Shown: piece by piece, positions 26,527 through 39,461 of the stretch
How the letters are laid out: the number at the start of each line of letters is the position of its first letter
Numbering within the stretch: the first letter of the stretch is position 1
From: Batrachochytrium dendrobatidis JAM81
Taxonomy: Eukaryota; Chytridiomycota; Chytridiomycetes; Rhizophydiales
DNA: 64,000 nt
Direction: 5' to 3'
Assembly (NCBI RefSeq): GCF_000203795.2
Contig: NW_006281107.1
Span: 630,965 to 694,964, forward strand
Notes under the pieces: generated by a model
The model's input: only the letters and a program-made list of their open reading frames with translations
The model's database searches: none
What the model was told of the DNA's origin: nothing
Translations under genes and position numbers: made by a program

Positions 26527-26925
26527 AATATGAATAGTGTTATGGTGTCAGATGCGAGTGTCGATATGAGCAATGTTGGTGTTCGCGATGCTAGTCTAAT
26601 AAAGAAAATACTTTAAGCACAATGTATAAAAATCGGATGGGTTTTGCACTGGTTAATGTGAAAATATCAGTCTTGATATTGTTGAGATGATAATAATACG
26701 AAACATTTATTGATTTTGCTTCCGTCAGATACAATATGCTCATACATTTAAATATGTTTTCGTATTCAGAAGCACATTTAAAACACATTTCTGTAGGTAT
26801 TGGCCAGATTTAATCATGATCCCTATTGGCCGATAGGTTGGCTGAGTATTTGATCCCGCATTCATCAAGTTTCCAACTTTATCCAAAATTGCAAATCTGC
26901 GACTCGGCATTACAGCAAAAGCCAG
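26527..26925. promoter_or_regulatory. Divergent promoter region, RasGEF / AP-1 sigma
   Basis: AT-rich 399-bp spacer between a minus-strand and a plus-strand start. A minus-strand open frame (26740-26964, 74 codons) covers part of it and overlaps the proposed first AP-1 sigma codon. It has no recognisable family and no consistent splice into the RasGEF gene, so I do not call it. No repeat end is visible. Confidence 0.4.
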
Positions 26926-28211
26926 ATGGTTAGTGATGCATTGAAGTAGGGATGAAGCTTTCATTCACACTCCTATAATTAGCATACAGACATATTCATA
27001 TACTGATATTGTGCTATTCTGTAGATTGAGTACTTTATTGTATTCTCAAAGTACGGGAAAATGAGACTAAAGCGTTTGTAAGCCCCATTCTTGACATACT
27101 ACATGAACATCATGAGCAGTATAGAAAGAACACCGGATAATACCGTTTTTCTTGAATGATATTCTCCAAAACACTACCATGGGTTTCTAAAAGATAAAAT
27201 TAATATGCTGGTATACCACTTTATCACATATTACCTTTAGCTTGGACAATACATAATACCAACTACATTAAAAACATATTTCTAATTTGGCTTCATGGGA
27301 GTTTTAGATTCAAAACAGTTTCTTCTGGTAAAAAGTCTCAGATAATGAACGACACAATGGCACAGATACTCAAACGTACTAATGCAATGTCCAATATCCT
27401 GGATTTCCGGGGATCTCGTCTAATATATAAACGGTATGCAAGCTTGTATTTTTGTGCCAGTAAGTTCATGTATATTGTACAATGAGTAATGGCGAGCTCA
27501 TCTGAAATAAGTTTATCAGCTAACAAACCCATTCCGTTATAGGCATTGAAGAAAATGATAATGAACTAAGTAAGGATAGTTGGATAATCTACAACTTGGT
27601 GGATGTACTGGATGCTAATTGTTAGACTTGCTACATTGATCCACTAGTCACACTGGAGTTAATTCAGAGATACGTCCAGCTTTTAGATGCATGTAAAACA
27701 GTCTTGCTTCAATCAAATGGTTTTGAGAATTATCTACAAAAAGCTTAAATGCAATTGACATGATTATTCTAGATTTTGGAAATGTGTGTGAACTGGATAT
27801 TATCTACGGGTATGCTCCTTGGCTCTTTTCTCATTGCAGTGGTTGTGTTGATACCTATTGCTAGATTAACATAAATGCATTTGATTAAAATAGGATTGTT
27901 GAGGCGTACATCATTCTTGATGAACTATTGATAGCCGGCGAGATGGCCGAACCAAATCTACGCGGATTACTCAAATCCATCACAAAAGTAAGTGCATCAT
28001 GTCTAAAGCTGTCTATTCACAGCATCATATTAAACACGCATTTTTGATTTTTAAAGTGCGAAACGATAGAACAGGACTTGGTTAGTGACCATGAGTATTT
28101 TAATCCCGCTGTAATATAAGCCTGCTAGCATCATTAAATTAGTTTTTTTGTAAAACATATATATCTGTATAGGCAATTATGGAAAATCTGATAGGGCATT
28201 CAGTGTTTTAA
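26926..28211 (+). CDS. APS1: AP-1 clathrin adaptor sigma subunit, divergent
   Basis: Exons 26926-26928, 27025-27077, 27308-27459, 27543-27569, 27648-27692, 27773-27809, 27894-27987, 28057-28080, 28173-28211; 157 codons, the usual sigma-1 length. It is the small subunit of the trans-Golgi/endosome clathrin adaptor. Motifs line up along the family: [63 protein letters not shown] (each within the typical spacing), then KCETIEQDL. No exon exceeds 152 nt, so the gene shows no long open frame. Exon 1 would be exactly the ATG. That is unusual, but phase, donor (GTTAGT) and total length agree. Several normally invariant positions differ (QRY for HRY; IVEAY for FEKAY), suggesting a fast-evolving copy or paralogue. 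It converges on the NDUFAF6-like gene, with 29 bp between them. Confidence 0.82.
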
Positions 28212-28240
28212 AATCACAGCAATGAAACTAGTAGATCGAA

Positions 28241-29577
28241 TTAGTATTTATTTTTACGAGCTAGATTCCAGATGTAGAATTGTAGAAACAGTGATTTTTT
28301 CTGAAGCGATGGGTCAAAGACATTAAAGTTGGCCTTTTGCAGATTGGTTAAATAATTGTCGCCCAGTATCTATATGTTTTAATGTGCAGAGGTGTGTTAG
28401 TTTGGAGAACCGAATGAACCTTGTATGCATAAAAGTGATGAATATCGATATTTGGGATAAACGGTAGTTTACCAATGGCAATAAAGCAGGTATGGCAGTT
28501 ATGGGCACATCTTTTGAAAACGAACGAGCAGTCAGGATCTGATCATTTGCACGAGTAGCAATTGTAAAGACTGCATCCAACAGATGTTCGTTGGAGCCAA
28601 ACCTAAAAATATCTTCCGTGACTACTTGATGCTATCCATTATAAAAAGTGGTGTTGTCAGTAACATAAACTCTAATTCAATTTAAACTAGTCGAGAACAA
28701 TCAACCTGAGCCATGATTTCTGTAGGAAGATAAAACCGTTGCTTGGATATATTAAATGGCGTGCTACGCAATGCAGTGGTGATCCCAATCGCTTTTCCAC
28801 TATGACTAGCAGCATGTTCTGCATTGACATCTGTCACTCCTAATGCCTCCAAATGCAAATAGATAAGAGACGACATTGTATTCTCTGAATATGCCTCAAG
28901 ATCTGCAATAGTAGTGTGCTGAGTATCCCTCAGATTGGCTTCCTATTAAAATATCAGTTCTGGAATTTCCCAAGCAATATACATGTAGTTTGATCTGCCA
29001 AATATAATCAATAACATAGATTCTCACCCGAGCAGCAAGTATTTTTGTAAACCACATGCGTGAAAGTCTTGTAGATTCAAGCGACTTGGCCAGCGCCATC
29101 ATCACTGGATGGTTTGGAGCAGATCCTTGAAACGTTTTTTCAATGGCATCCCGCCACCATTGTATTCGCATGGATCCAATATTTACATCTGTTACTGCAT
29201 CCCGAATAATAGCTGTTTCTACATTGAATGCCTTGAGTGCCCACACAGTTTGACGAGCAAATTCGGGCGTAAAAAGTGTTATTAGAAACTGTTCATAGTC
29301 ATGCGTTCTAGTGGTTGGTATCCATATTACATTCAAAAAATATTATTATTATGCGCCGTGCAAAATACATTTGAATGGGAGTATTGATCAACTAATGAAT
29401 AGCAAATGACTAGAATCCACAAGTCTTGTATTGAAAGTCATTGGAACCCTACCTGACTAAATCCATGCAGTACTTTTCAGACTGATTGCTTGTAAGTAAT
29501 TGTCTAGATTGCAATCTCATTATTCCAGTGGGAATTTTAATTCTCTGAGCCGAATGTCTATGAGCGAGCATATGCAT
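28241..29577 (-). CDS. NDUFAF6: NDUFAF6-like squalene/phytoene synthase-fold protein
   Basis: Exons, high to low: 29453-29577, 29028-29307, 28706-28942, 28473-28631, 28241-28369; 309 codons. NDUFAF6 helps assemble mitochondrial complex I; the fold derives from isoprenoid synthases but the catalytic Asp-rich motifs are lost. Seen: a basic presequence (HRHSAQRIK), RTHDYEQFL, ALKAFNVETAIIRD, IGSMRIQWWRDAI, LEAYSENTMSSLIYL with HSGKAIGITTALR, and a conserved C-terminus ILGDNYLTNLQKANFNVFDP. The second canonical DXXXD Asp cluster is absent, which favours the assembly factor over a phytoene synthase. Fermentative yeasts lack complex I and this gene. An in-frame ATG two codons downstream (29571) is an alternative start. 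Confidence 0.87.
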
Positions 29578-29799
29578 TCTGAATATCATGATTGACAATA
29601 CTGAATTGACAAACTGAATTCAATTGTTTTTAGTCAAGATGATCAAATGAAAATTTAACAAATGCTTTTATTATCTGGATAAAGTCCAGTTGCTAGATTT
29701 TTATTGGGTAGTGCATGACAATCAGAAATAAATATGATGATAATGTAGACAAATCCAAAATATTATATACAATGAATAAAGTTCAAACGCATGTAGTTC

Positions 29800-32700
29800 T
29801 TATTTAGAACCCAGTAGCGATCCTTCTGCATCTGCAATCAGAAATTTGTCTGGAACCATTAAAAAATACTTTTCCATGGCTTCACGGAACCGATTTTTGT
29901 ATTGTCGTGGAGTAACAATTGTTGGCTCTTTTCCTCCACCGCCAAGAAATCCAGTTTCCTTGACCCAACTCTCTAATTTCTTGTCCCATGTAAATGTCCG
30001 AATAAAATCTGCAATGGTACATTCGGTGGATAAGTATAGTTTTTAAAAAACTGAAAATCATTGATAAACAATCAGGTCAGACTCACCAACAATGCCAACA
30101 ACTAGCTCATTTGAGTCACTGTCAATACCCACAAGCAAGGAATAGTCCATGACATTTAGTTTGGATAAAAATAAAGTATCGTTCCAAACAGATGCACGCA
30201 AAAGCCTTTTGCTATGCTCTCGAATAAATAATGGCGAATCATATATAACTAAAAATGCATGTGAGTCACTCCACAATCAGTCAATTTCAGATGATATTGT
30301 AGTTTAAACGACTCACATTCAACCAGATTTTCGTCCATAAGAACTTCATTTTGCTTTCCTGTAGATTGAACGTGACGGTTCCGCATTGATCCTTTCAAAT
30401 CAAATATCCGCGAAATAGACCGATCGTAAAATAGATTTTCCATGACAAGAAGATCCATTTTGATTGTTTTCCCTGTAACTGGATTCTTGAATCCAATGCG
30501 ATAAAATCCAAAAATCTTGGCCAGTACTGTCGGCAACTACCATCAACGTTTAAAAATCAATCATACTTGTAAAAGCATACCAGTAAGCAAACATATCACT
30601 TACTTCATGAAAAAAGGCCCGTGACATGTATTCAAAATACTCGGGTGCAAACTTGTACAAAGCATCCATTTCTGGTCGAGACAGTTGTTTTGCAACCAAC
30701 CAATCATCACGAGTTTTTAAAAATGTAGATCCTGATTTGCCACCAGATGCTTCCCATTTGATGCATCGAGCCAACGATTGCACATACTGCTCATCTGCAC
30801 CACAGTTTCTTCTCAAGGCATCAAATTGCTCTGCAAAAAACACTTTACAGTGCATACGAGTAGGACCATCCCAAAATTCTGCTCATATATATGTAGTTAA
30901 TAATCTGAATATACATATAGCATAGTGTGTAAACAACACAACTAAATATGGAAATTAAATATACATACGGTATCGAATGTGCGTCCCAGTTCCTCGAAGC
31001 AGCGTTTCCTCGATATCACCAAACTGATCATCAAAATCTATAGAATAGCGAGATTGCTGCATATCTTCAGTTACAACTGCCGCTGCAGGAGCCTGCGAGG
31101 CTGCAATTGAGTCGGTGTTTGTGCCTGGTTGCATGGATACAAGCTTTTCTTTATAATGCCGTGAGCCCAAAGTAAATGCCAGGATTGATGTTGGTTCGTC
31201 CTCACGAACAATAATGAGAGAATCTGGAAATATATGCTCTGTTGGATTCCTGTATAAAATACATATGCATTGCATGATCAGCCCAACAAGTGTATGAAAG
31301 CTTGAAAAGCCATGCCGAGTAAACATTCAAAGTACTTACGAAGGATACGCTATTGGTAAAAAGTTGGCTGGATTTCCATTCCAAATATTGGTAATGGATT
31401 TCAAGATCGAAGCACGCTCATTAGCAGGACCAAACTGAGGCATAGAAATAATCGGTTCAACCTCTGCAGCTACACCAGTGATCATATTCACTCCAGCCAG
31501 TGGCTCATCCTCGTCTGCCAAGACCTGGCCCTTGGATAACCTTTTACTACGTATAGGCAACTCCGTGTCTACACCTGCCAGTTGAGTGACACGAGACCGT
31601 GGCTTTAGAGAGAGATGGCGCGGAAACATGACACCATCATCAATCTGTTCATGCAATGGAACATCGTCTTCCCGCTCTGACCCAATTCGACTCCCCCCAC
31701 CAATTGACTTGACTACAATTTCAGCATTTGATATCGCGCCAGCCATAAAATTGGTGGATGCATGAGATCCACGCGACGTAACTGATGTAGCTGAAATGGT
31801 TCGATGTAAAATATCAGGCTCAGGTGATGATGAATTGTTATTACTATTGTGTATCCAACGAACAGGTTTTCCTGCTGCAGTATCCGATACAGTATAGTCT
31901 TCTGGATCATCAAACATATTGGGACTTGTAGTAATGGTATCAGTTTTGGCTACAGCCATTTCGTCAGGAGCGTGATCTGATGGGGATGATCCCAGCACTG
32001 GCGCATTTATATGTGCATTGGGATTGTCTAAGAGAAATAGTGTGGTTTTCATCCAAGCAAAAGACAAGCGACGATCAATAAACACAAATGACGATTCCCC
32101 TTGTACGGAAGCTGCTTGTGACGCATATATTGGCAATGGCGGAGCCATACGTGACTGGCCTAGCTGTGAAAGCTGAACGGACAGAGACGCAGGTATTGAT
32201 GCAGTGGTATTCATACCTAATGCAACCGATGAATCGTCTTTATATTTTAAAAATCAATCCAATGTTGAATAAACATGTCAACATCATGCAAAATCGCATT
32301 AAATGTACCATAACAAGACTTTAAATAATCAAAACACCTACCATGAACTGAAATGCAATCCTCGTCCATTCGATCTGCCTCTAAAACTTCAACCATTTTT
32401 GGCATGGGTGAACTACACAGCACTGGAAGTTTCCAGGAAAGCGCTGGCATATTGCCCATATCTAAATCAAGATCGAATTGCGGAGCAATATGATTCGAAG
32501 CATTGGTAGAAGGTATAGCAGGAGCGGCAATTCCAGTCGGTATGACAATCCGAAATTCGCCTAAAAGTGCATCCCTATCAACAAAAATCCGTTTAATCTG
32601 TCCAGCCATTCTACGTACATCTCCTTGTTCAGGTTGTAAAAATGTCCTCACAAACATTGTGAATTCTGAATCCCATGCAGTTACTTTTGACAGCAGCATA

Positions 32701-35700
32701 AAAAACACAGCATTAAGGGCAAGATGATCATCTGCTGCCGAAGTAATAGAAGTTTGTTGAAGAAGTTGAAGTAAAAGTTTTTGCTCAGATGTTGCACGCT
32801 TTCCAAGTTCTAAAATGGATTCCTTACACGCCTGTTGCTTCGTGATAGGAACAATATCAATAGTGAATAGCTTAATGCGTTGCAAGATTGAGTCATAGTA
32901 GGATTCAATTTGGTGACGCAAAGCTTCTAAATCCTGTTGACGTAATTTGATGCTGTGCTCTGTTTTGGCAAGACGTCGCATAGGTGGAACAGATACTTCA
33001 AACAATATAATGGATTCCATTTCAAAACGAACTGTTAGATTGTGCAGAGAAAAGTATGTGATATGGTTTCGATGAATGTCGTGTGTACAGCTGATGGCTC
33101 TGCAGTTTAGCTTTGGAAGATAAAAATGAAGCTCAAGATATTTTCCAAAAGAATACTTCCACGACTCCTCAGACATGGGTACGAACGGCGTACTAACATG
33201 ACAAATTTTGCAGAAACTCCACATAATAATATGATCCTCCATGCCACGAACAGGACAAGGGAGCGAGTCAACATTGACAATTAGCCGGTAGTTTCCATGA
33301 ACATAAATGCGAGAATGTGCCATCAAAGTATTTTCGCACCCCTTTATAGGACATACAAAACATGATTCTAGGCATAAATTTTCCAAATATTGTCCAAGTG
33401 TAAGGTCTGTATCACCATAGTACTGTATAAGACTCTGATGTGCTGGGATGCATGGAATGGTATTGCCGCGACATATGTTGGAATATAGAATGGTGATGTT
33501 TTGCTGAGAGAATATAGATAGTCCATTTACATGACTAAGAATGGATCTGGGATCAAGAAAAGACGGAACTACAGTAAGCTGTTTACTGTCGGGATCGATT
33601 TGAGATGGCGCTAGAATAGCGTCAAGTGAAGTTCGATCTGACGAGGCTGTATCTCCAATAGCCGCAACCAAAGCATCATCAACATGAAAGTCACGCATGT
33701 GGAAGGACAGAGGTCGATCCAACTGATACGGTGCTGCCGATTGCGACAAAGTCGTAGAGGTATTGGCTGCCGAGTTGAAATCAGATGCTGTTTGTTTCAT
33801 TTTAATGCTTGGAAATCTGGCAGGAGTGCGTCGATTAGCCATTGTATTTATTGTATTCCCAGTATTGTTTCGGCGAGTAGACGCCTCCTTCATCTTGACA
33901 AGCAAGTACGGTGCAGGAAACTTGACACTAGGAGATCCTGACAAGATCGTATTTTGAAATATTTTAAAAGCACGCTCGGCTGGAGAATCTTCAGCTTTTT
34001 GAACAGCGGATTGAGCGAGTAAAGGAGTAGAGGATGATGAAGTCGATAGTGGAAGTGCTGGAGAATGATTAACGCTGCATGTCAAGGTGGCTCCTGATGC
34101 ATTGGGAGATACAACTATAGAGTTAGAAATCACACCGGTTGAGGGTTTAGGCGGAGTGACGGTTGCTCCTGTTATAGTCAATACACTGGTGCCAATGCTT
34201 TGTGGTAAATTTGGTGTCAAGGCATACATGTCACGAAGCAAGCTAGTTTCAAGACGGAGACTATAAGCGACAAATATCATGAGATCCAAGACACGCTTGA
34301 CACGAGTTAGCTGATCAACTGAATCACCACGAAGTACAAACGAGCAGCCAGCCTCTACATTGCATCCTTCAAAGTACATGAATGTCTTGCGCATACCAAT
34401 GATATCTGCATTGACAAATGCCTTGAAGCTGAACGTCTCGCAAGTACCTAGTTTGGGACTCAAAGCCAACTTATCAATAGAGTGTATAATATCTGCCTGA
34501 GTGCAACGGGAAACATTGAAAAGAACCGAGGGTTTTACGTTATGTACTACTGCAATATTAGCCTTGAGTAGCATCTCCAAAGCTATCCGCGAAACAGTTT
34601 TTTGTACCAGCACAACATTGGGGTCAAGTGCAGTAACGCGGCTAATCAGATGCTTGATATGATCCTCTTCTTGTGCTACTAAAGTTTCAAGCGATATAAA
34701 CTGATTTTCAATCCGTTGATATTCTAATGGAAACGTTATAAGCAAAATTCTGGGGGCGGAAATCATGCGCATCATACTCTTATGGATTGCTTGCTTTGTG
34801 CTGACAACACCGTGAATCAGTGCACTGTCGGATATTGTACCACCTGGAATCTTTTTGATTTTAATGTAGTTTCTAATGTCAATATTATCGCCATGTCGTA
34901 AATTAGGTCGAAGAGCCCCGGTCGCTTTAATGAGCATTCCCATGAGAACATCAATCCAAGCATCCGGATCACACACTGCGGCCTCTACTAGAGTCTGTGC
35001 AAGTATACCCCTCATATGCTGTACCGAGACAGCATTCAGTCCGGCTCTACCATATATAGATGGAACAGCTGATCGCATTGGTAATCGAGATGTTGGACTA
35101 TTCTGATTAAATTTAGATTCTGAATCATTGGAGGTTTCAGTAGAATCCAAGCGTGGGTTTGGTGAAACTTCCGTTCCAGAAATGATGGCAGAATCTAAAG
35201 GACTCAGAGATTGCAAGCAAACAGCTGAATTGGTTTCTAGCAAAAGTGGTGGGTTCCAATTTCCAGAGAAAGGGCCAGCATAGCTTTGGCGTTGACCATT
35301 TGATGCATGCAAATGTTTCCACGGCTCAGATCCACGCTGATGCTGAAAAGGTTTAATGTTGTGGTTATCAAGGTCAGTAAGTGATTGAGTGGCAGTGTTT
35401 CCTGTAACGAGGCTTGCCGAATCTCTAAATATGCTTGAAGTCCAAATCTGAGACATATATCCTATGCCATCCATTTCATCATCGGTGATGCAAGGTAAAT
35501 TGGTGTCATCTTGCGGATCGTCAGCCAGCTGTCCATTCCGTGCAAGTGCATCACCTTCAGCTGGTATTCCAAGAATAGAACTAAATGGTGCTCTAGCAAA
35601 AATTTCTTCTGATGAGGTTTTAAACTCGTCTGTTTTTTTGAAGATAAACGGATTGCTAGATTTCTTGGCTACATCGGTTGATGTTCCATTATAAAACCCT

Positions 35701-37166
35701 ACATTGTTGGATAATGACCCAAACATAGTAACGGTATTGCCAAGATTACTGGTAGGAATATTCATTGTTGTCGTCGAGCCAGCACAAGATATAGCTTGAG
35801 AGCAACCGTCTGAATCTGGCATAGCGCCAGATGATGAAGATCTGTGAGGAAGTGACGTGGATTGAGAGGTATTTGGCTGAAGTGACGAATAAGAGGGAGA
35901 TCGTGGACCAAGAGCTAGATGATGCTGACTATAGAATGTGGCATGTGAGCTTGAATTTGAGCCAATCGATAGAGTTGCAGGATCTACCTGGGGAGGTCCA
36001 TTTTGCCGATAGTCTTCCATGATTTTCAGGCAAAAATTGCATACTCGCCTAATAGTAAATCAAGAGCATATGGAATGAATATGGATTATGACAGAATATA
36101 AATAGTTGAATAATTGACACAGACTGCCTGAACCAACAGGAGATCTAAAAATACCTACATTTCACCAACATGACCAAATCGTGCGCCAGGAACAATAGAC
36201 GAAGCACACTTTCGACAAAATATTTGACCACAGATACGACAATGATGTTTTCTTTTGAATGTAGAGAATGGCTGTTTGCAATCATAGCATTCTCGAACCT
36301 GCGTGAAAACAAATATCATCAACTGTGAGTGAAGAGATAGTCGCAACAAAATACAAAGATTTCGAGGACACATCCAAGTCCTAATAGAAGTAGCATTACA
36401 GTACATATGATTGAACGCATACTTTTTCATCACGCATCCAGTAGTCCTTGGACATGGTTGAAGCACCCAGATTTCGCAATCTATTGATGAGCTTAATAGG
36501 AGAATGGATGCGACCATCTGTATGCTGACTACGCGAAGCAGATGAGTTTGATGCACCACCCGAAGCCAATGTTATATTATTTCCTACACCACTTATCCCG
36601 CTTGCAATGCTAGTTGCACTGATGCTCCTGCTGCGAACCATGGTTGGATTGTACGCAATCGATATAGTATCAGATGCAGTGTCTGCATCTGTCATTTGGT
36701 GAACGCTACTGGTGTCAGAGCTGACCTGTGAGCTTTGTAGGTCAGGACTAATACTCCAATCAGAGGGTTGCTGAGGCGATAAAAGTGTTGGTTTGGTAAA
36801 TAATGGCATTGTAGTATTCAAGTTCTGACTGTTTGAAATGGTTCCAGTATCAGATACAGACGGATCCCTGCGAACTGAGCCAGTCTTTCGTCTAAACAAA
36901 TTGCTCAAGAAACTAACTGATTTTGGCATGGCTGCAGTGGGTGAACGAATCCCATCCAAGTCAAAAGACTCGAATGCCTGAGAGGGTGGAGTAGAAGCCA
37001 ACGGTGTTATAGTTTGATTAACATCTGCTGAAGTTCTGACTTCTAGTGGAGTACCAGACTGGTCCAACATGCTTGCATTCGATGTTTCAAGAGTGGAAAG
37101 TCCAAGTTTTGCCAATTGCAAGGCTTACTCGTAAAACGCTGTCCAAATTCCGTCACAACTTTTCAT
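29800..37166 (-). CDS. FAB1: FAB1/PIKfyve phosphatidylinositol-3-phosphate 5-kinase
   Basis: Exons, high to low: 37129-37166, 36423-37071, 36159-36298, 32342-36048, 31340-32237, 30969-31249, 30604-30878, 30317-30536, 30087-30248, 29800-30008; 2192 codons. It makes PI(3,5)P2 on the vacuole/endosome, controlling size, acidification and retrograde traffic. Order: Ser/Thr-rich N-terminus; FYVE zinc finger (about 225-290: [25 protein letters not shown], with ligands split over two exons); TCP-1/CCT-like domain (about 650-900, [15 protein letters not shown]); Fab1-specific Cys-rich region ([22 protein letters not shown]); C-terminal kinase (about 1890-2180: [33 protein letters not shown]). The length fits yeast Fab1 (about 2280). 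The start and the 57-nt first intron are tentative; from the FYVE exon onward the model is firm. Confidence 0.92.
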
Positions 37167-37295
37167 ATTACGATTAAACTTTATCGGAATCATTTGACAA
37201 CTTCAAAATCATGCATTCATTATGCTTTATTGCGTTAGACTCAACTCAGACAGATTGTCTAGAATATAAATCATAAATACCCATTTGGTATTGAA

Positions 37296-39048
37296 TTACT
37301 TTGCCTTTTGCTTCTCGATGCTTGCAGCACTCTGATGTCGCTCGCAGAATGCTCGAATGCGTTGGTACGCTGTTTCCAGCTGATCTTTGGGAGGTGTCAG
37401 CACAATACGAACAAAGGGTCCTGGGCATCGGAAACACTTTCCTGGTAGCAGCAGCACAGACTCTTCTTCGACAAGCTTCTCCACAAAATCAACATCATCT
37501 TTAATTCCATCAAACTCTTCCAATTTCAACTCAATCATAAGATACATGGCTCCCTGTGGAAACACTGGGCAAAGACCTGGAATTCCCTTGAGCAATTCTT
37601 GACTAAGGTGGCTGCTTTCTTCAAGTTGCTTCATAGTATCATCGTAGAATGACTGCGGTGCAGCAAGAATCTCGGGAATAGCGGCTTGAATCAGCGAATT
37701 AGCACCGAGAATGAGCTGGGAAAGATTAACTAGTCCTTTGCGTATCTAGTTATCATGGTTGAATTGTAAATACAATAGCACTATAGATTGCAGCATGGTA
37801 TTGAATTCACTCTCGTACCTCTGAGAATTTGTTATGACGATCGTGGATAAAAAGCCAGCCTACACGCCATCCAGGAACAAGGTATTTTTTGGCAATACCA
37901 CCAGTTGAAAGAATAGGGACGTTGGTAGTAAGCGAGGCCATTGAGAAAAACTCGTGTGGCTTGAATGCCATGTCTGCATAGATCTCACTAATGGGTTATA
38001 AAAGAGTCAGCATTGAATGCATTGATGTCGGCCATATGGCTCAAGTTTAGAGTCTGAATAAATGCGCAGACAAGTCATACATACTCTGCAATAATAGGAA
38101 GATGGTGACGCTCGGCAATATCAAGAATAGCAATTAAATGCTCCTTGGTGTATACGGATCCACAAGGATTGCTAGGATTGTTGACAACAATGCACGCAGT
38201 GTTTTCATCAATCTGCGATTCCAAATGGGCAAGATCAACTTGCCAATTATTGTGTGGCTGCAGATGATAGAAGCGAGTACTAACACCCTTGGAGCTTGCC
38301 AGGGTTTCGTAAAGTGGGAACCCTGGCATGGGAAGAAGAATATTTTTCCCTTCATCACACAGAACACCAATGCAAAGGTTAAGGGCATCCGAGCATCTAA
38401 GCGTGAATGTCAATAGTTATAATACACATGGAGTTACTAAAAGCTGTAATTAACCCAGATCATGCAAGCCAATTATTTCAGCAATGCCAATACAATTGGT
38501 TTAAAACAAGTGCATACCCGCTGGCCAAAATAATATCATCGGCGGTCAAGGGTGCATTCGGATGAGTGTACTTGGCTGCAATGCTGGTACGAGCAGCCAC
38601 AGTACCGATAGACGGAGGATATCCGTTAGCAGAGTATGCGTCTAGCTTATTTTTAACAGCATCGACGCAACTATAAAGATCATTTCAAATTAAATATATT
38701 AGCATTTATGGTTTGAGATGGAGTGGATACATGTGTATAAAGGATGTCAAAGACTAGCTTTATTTTCATGAACACTTAGATCACTCAACATGCAAGTACA
38801 TTTAATGGGATATAAATTCTCAAATACTTTAATCGATATAGTAATAACTAGGACAATAAATTAGTTGGACACATGCGACAATACCTCTGGTGAAGCTTGT
38901 AGTTTCCAAAAGTAGTAGGATCGCCGAGAGCAAGAGAAAGCATGGATTTTGCAGGGTTAGGAGTGACCTTGAGCGAATCAACAATAGCCCGGATGGGATT
39001 ACTGGTTCGCATGGAAACGATAGAGGGTTTGATGGGTTGGCTGGTCAT
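37296..39048 (-). CDS. TAT: Tyrosine aminotransferase (PLP, animal type)
   Basis: Exons, high to low: 38885-39048, 38518-38670, 38085-38396, 37819-37987, 37296-37745; 415 codons. It transfers the amino group of tyrosine to 2-oxoglutarate, the first step of tyrosine breakdown. Fold-type I motifs: [17 protein letters not shown] and [11 protein letters not shown] at the N-terminus, [29 protein letters not shown] with the cofactor Asn, DEIYADM with the pyridine Asp, and [15 protein letters not shown] holding the Schiff-base Lys. The similarity pattern is that of metazoan TAT, not yeast Aro8/Aro9. No mitochondrial presequence is seen, so it is probably cytosolic. Alanine aminotransferase is less likely because that family is longer and lacks the SNPIRAI leader. 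MITE E6 begins 56 bp upstream. Confidence 0.9.
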
Positions 39049-39103
39049 ACTGATTGATGAATACTATTTCAAAGTTGAATGTAAAGATAAAAACTGCAAT
39101 GAT

Positions 39104-39393
39104 TACAGCCGTATTTATGTGAAAGTTTTCTGATTTGACGGTCAATATTTTGAGCTGAAATAACTTTTTAATTCTTTAAAAACATTATAGTTTGGATTGA
39201 AACTCAATATTATAAAACCATTCAATTCATTCAATTCATTCTAATCCAGATATTGACTTGATGTTTTATACTCATCATCACGCTCTAGTTTAATCAAAAG
39301 AGTTTACAAAATAATAGTTTAATTCTCATGGTATTCACCATTGTATGAGATTGCTGATCACTTCATGTCCCATTTTACGTGAATACAACAGTA
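39104..39393. mobile_element. MITE E6 (290 bp) in a divergent promoter
   Basis: Starts TACAGCCGTATTTATGTGAA and ends TTTTACGTGAATACAACAGTA. Termini are inverted and TA-flanked. It is the reverse complement of E5 along its full length. It occupies 290 of the 413 bp between the tyrosine aminotransferase and Rab escort protein starts, so without it the spacer would be about 123 bp, in line with the other divergent pairs. Confidence 0.9.
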
Positions 39394-39461
39394 ACATTTC
39401 TTTAAAATACTTGCAAAGATTGTTATTGATCTTGACATAATCTCGCTGATAAACTACTACA

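Noticed and set aside
26740..26964. Minus-strand frame of 74 codons upstream of the RasGEF
   Set aside because: I considered it as an extra RasGEF 5' exon, but no good donor in the right phase exists, and an in-frame stop precedes the chosen RasGEF start. Left uncalled.
28241..29577. Phytoene or squalene synthase
   Set aside because: The second Asp-rich catalytic motif is missing and the ends match NDUFAF6, with a mitochondrial-type leader.
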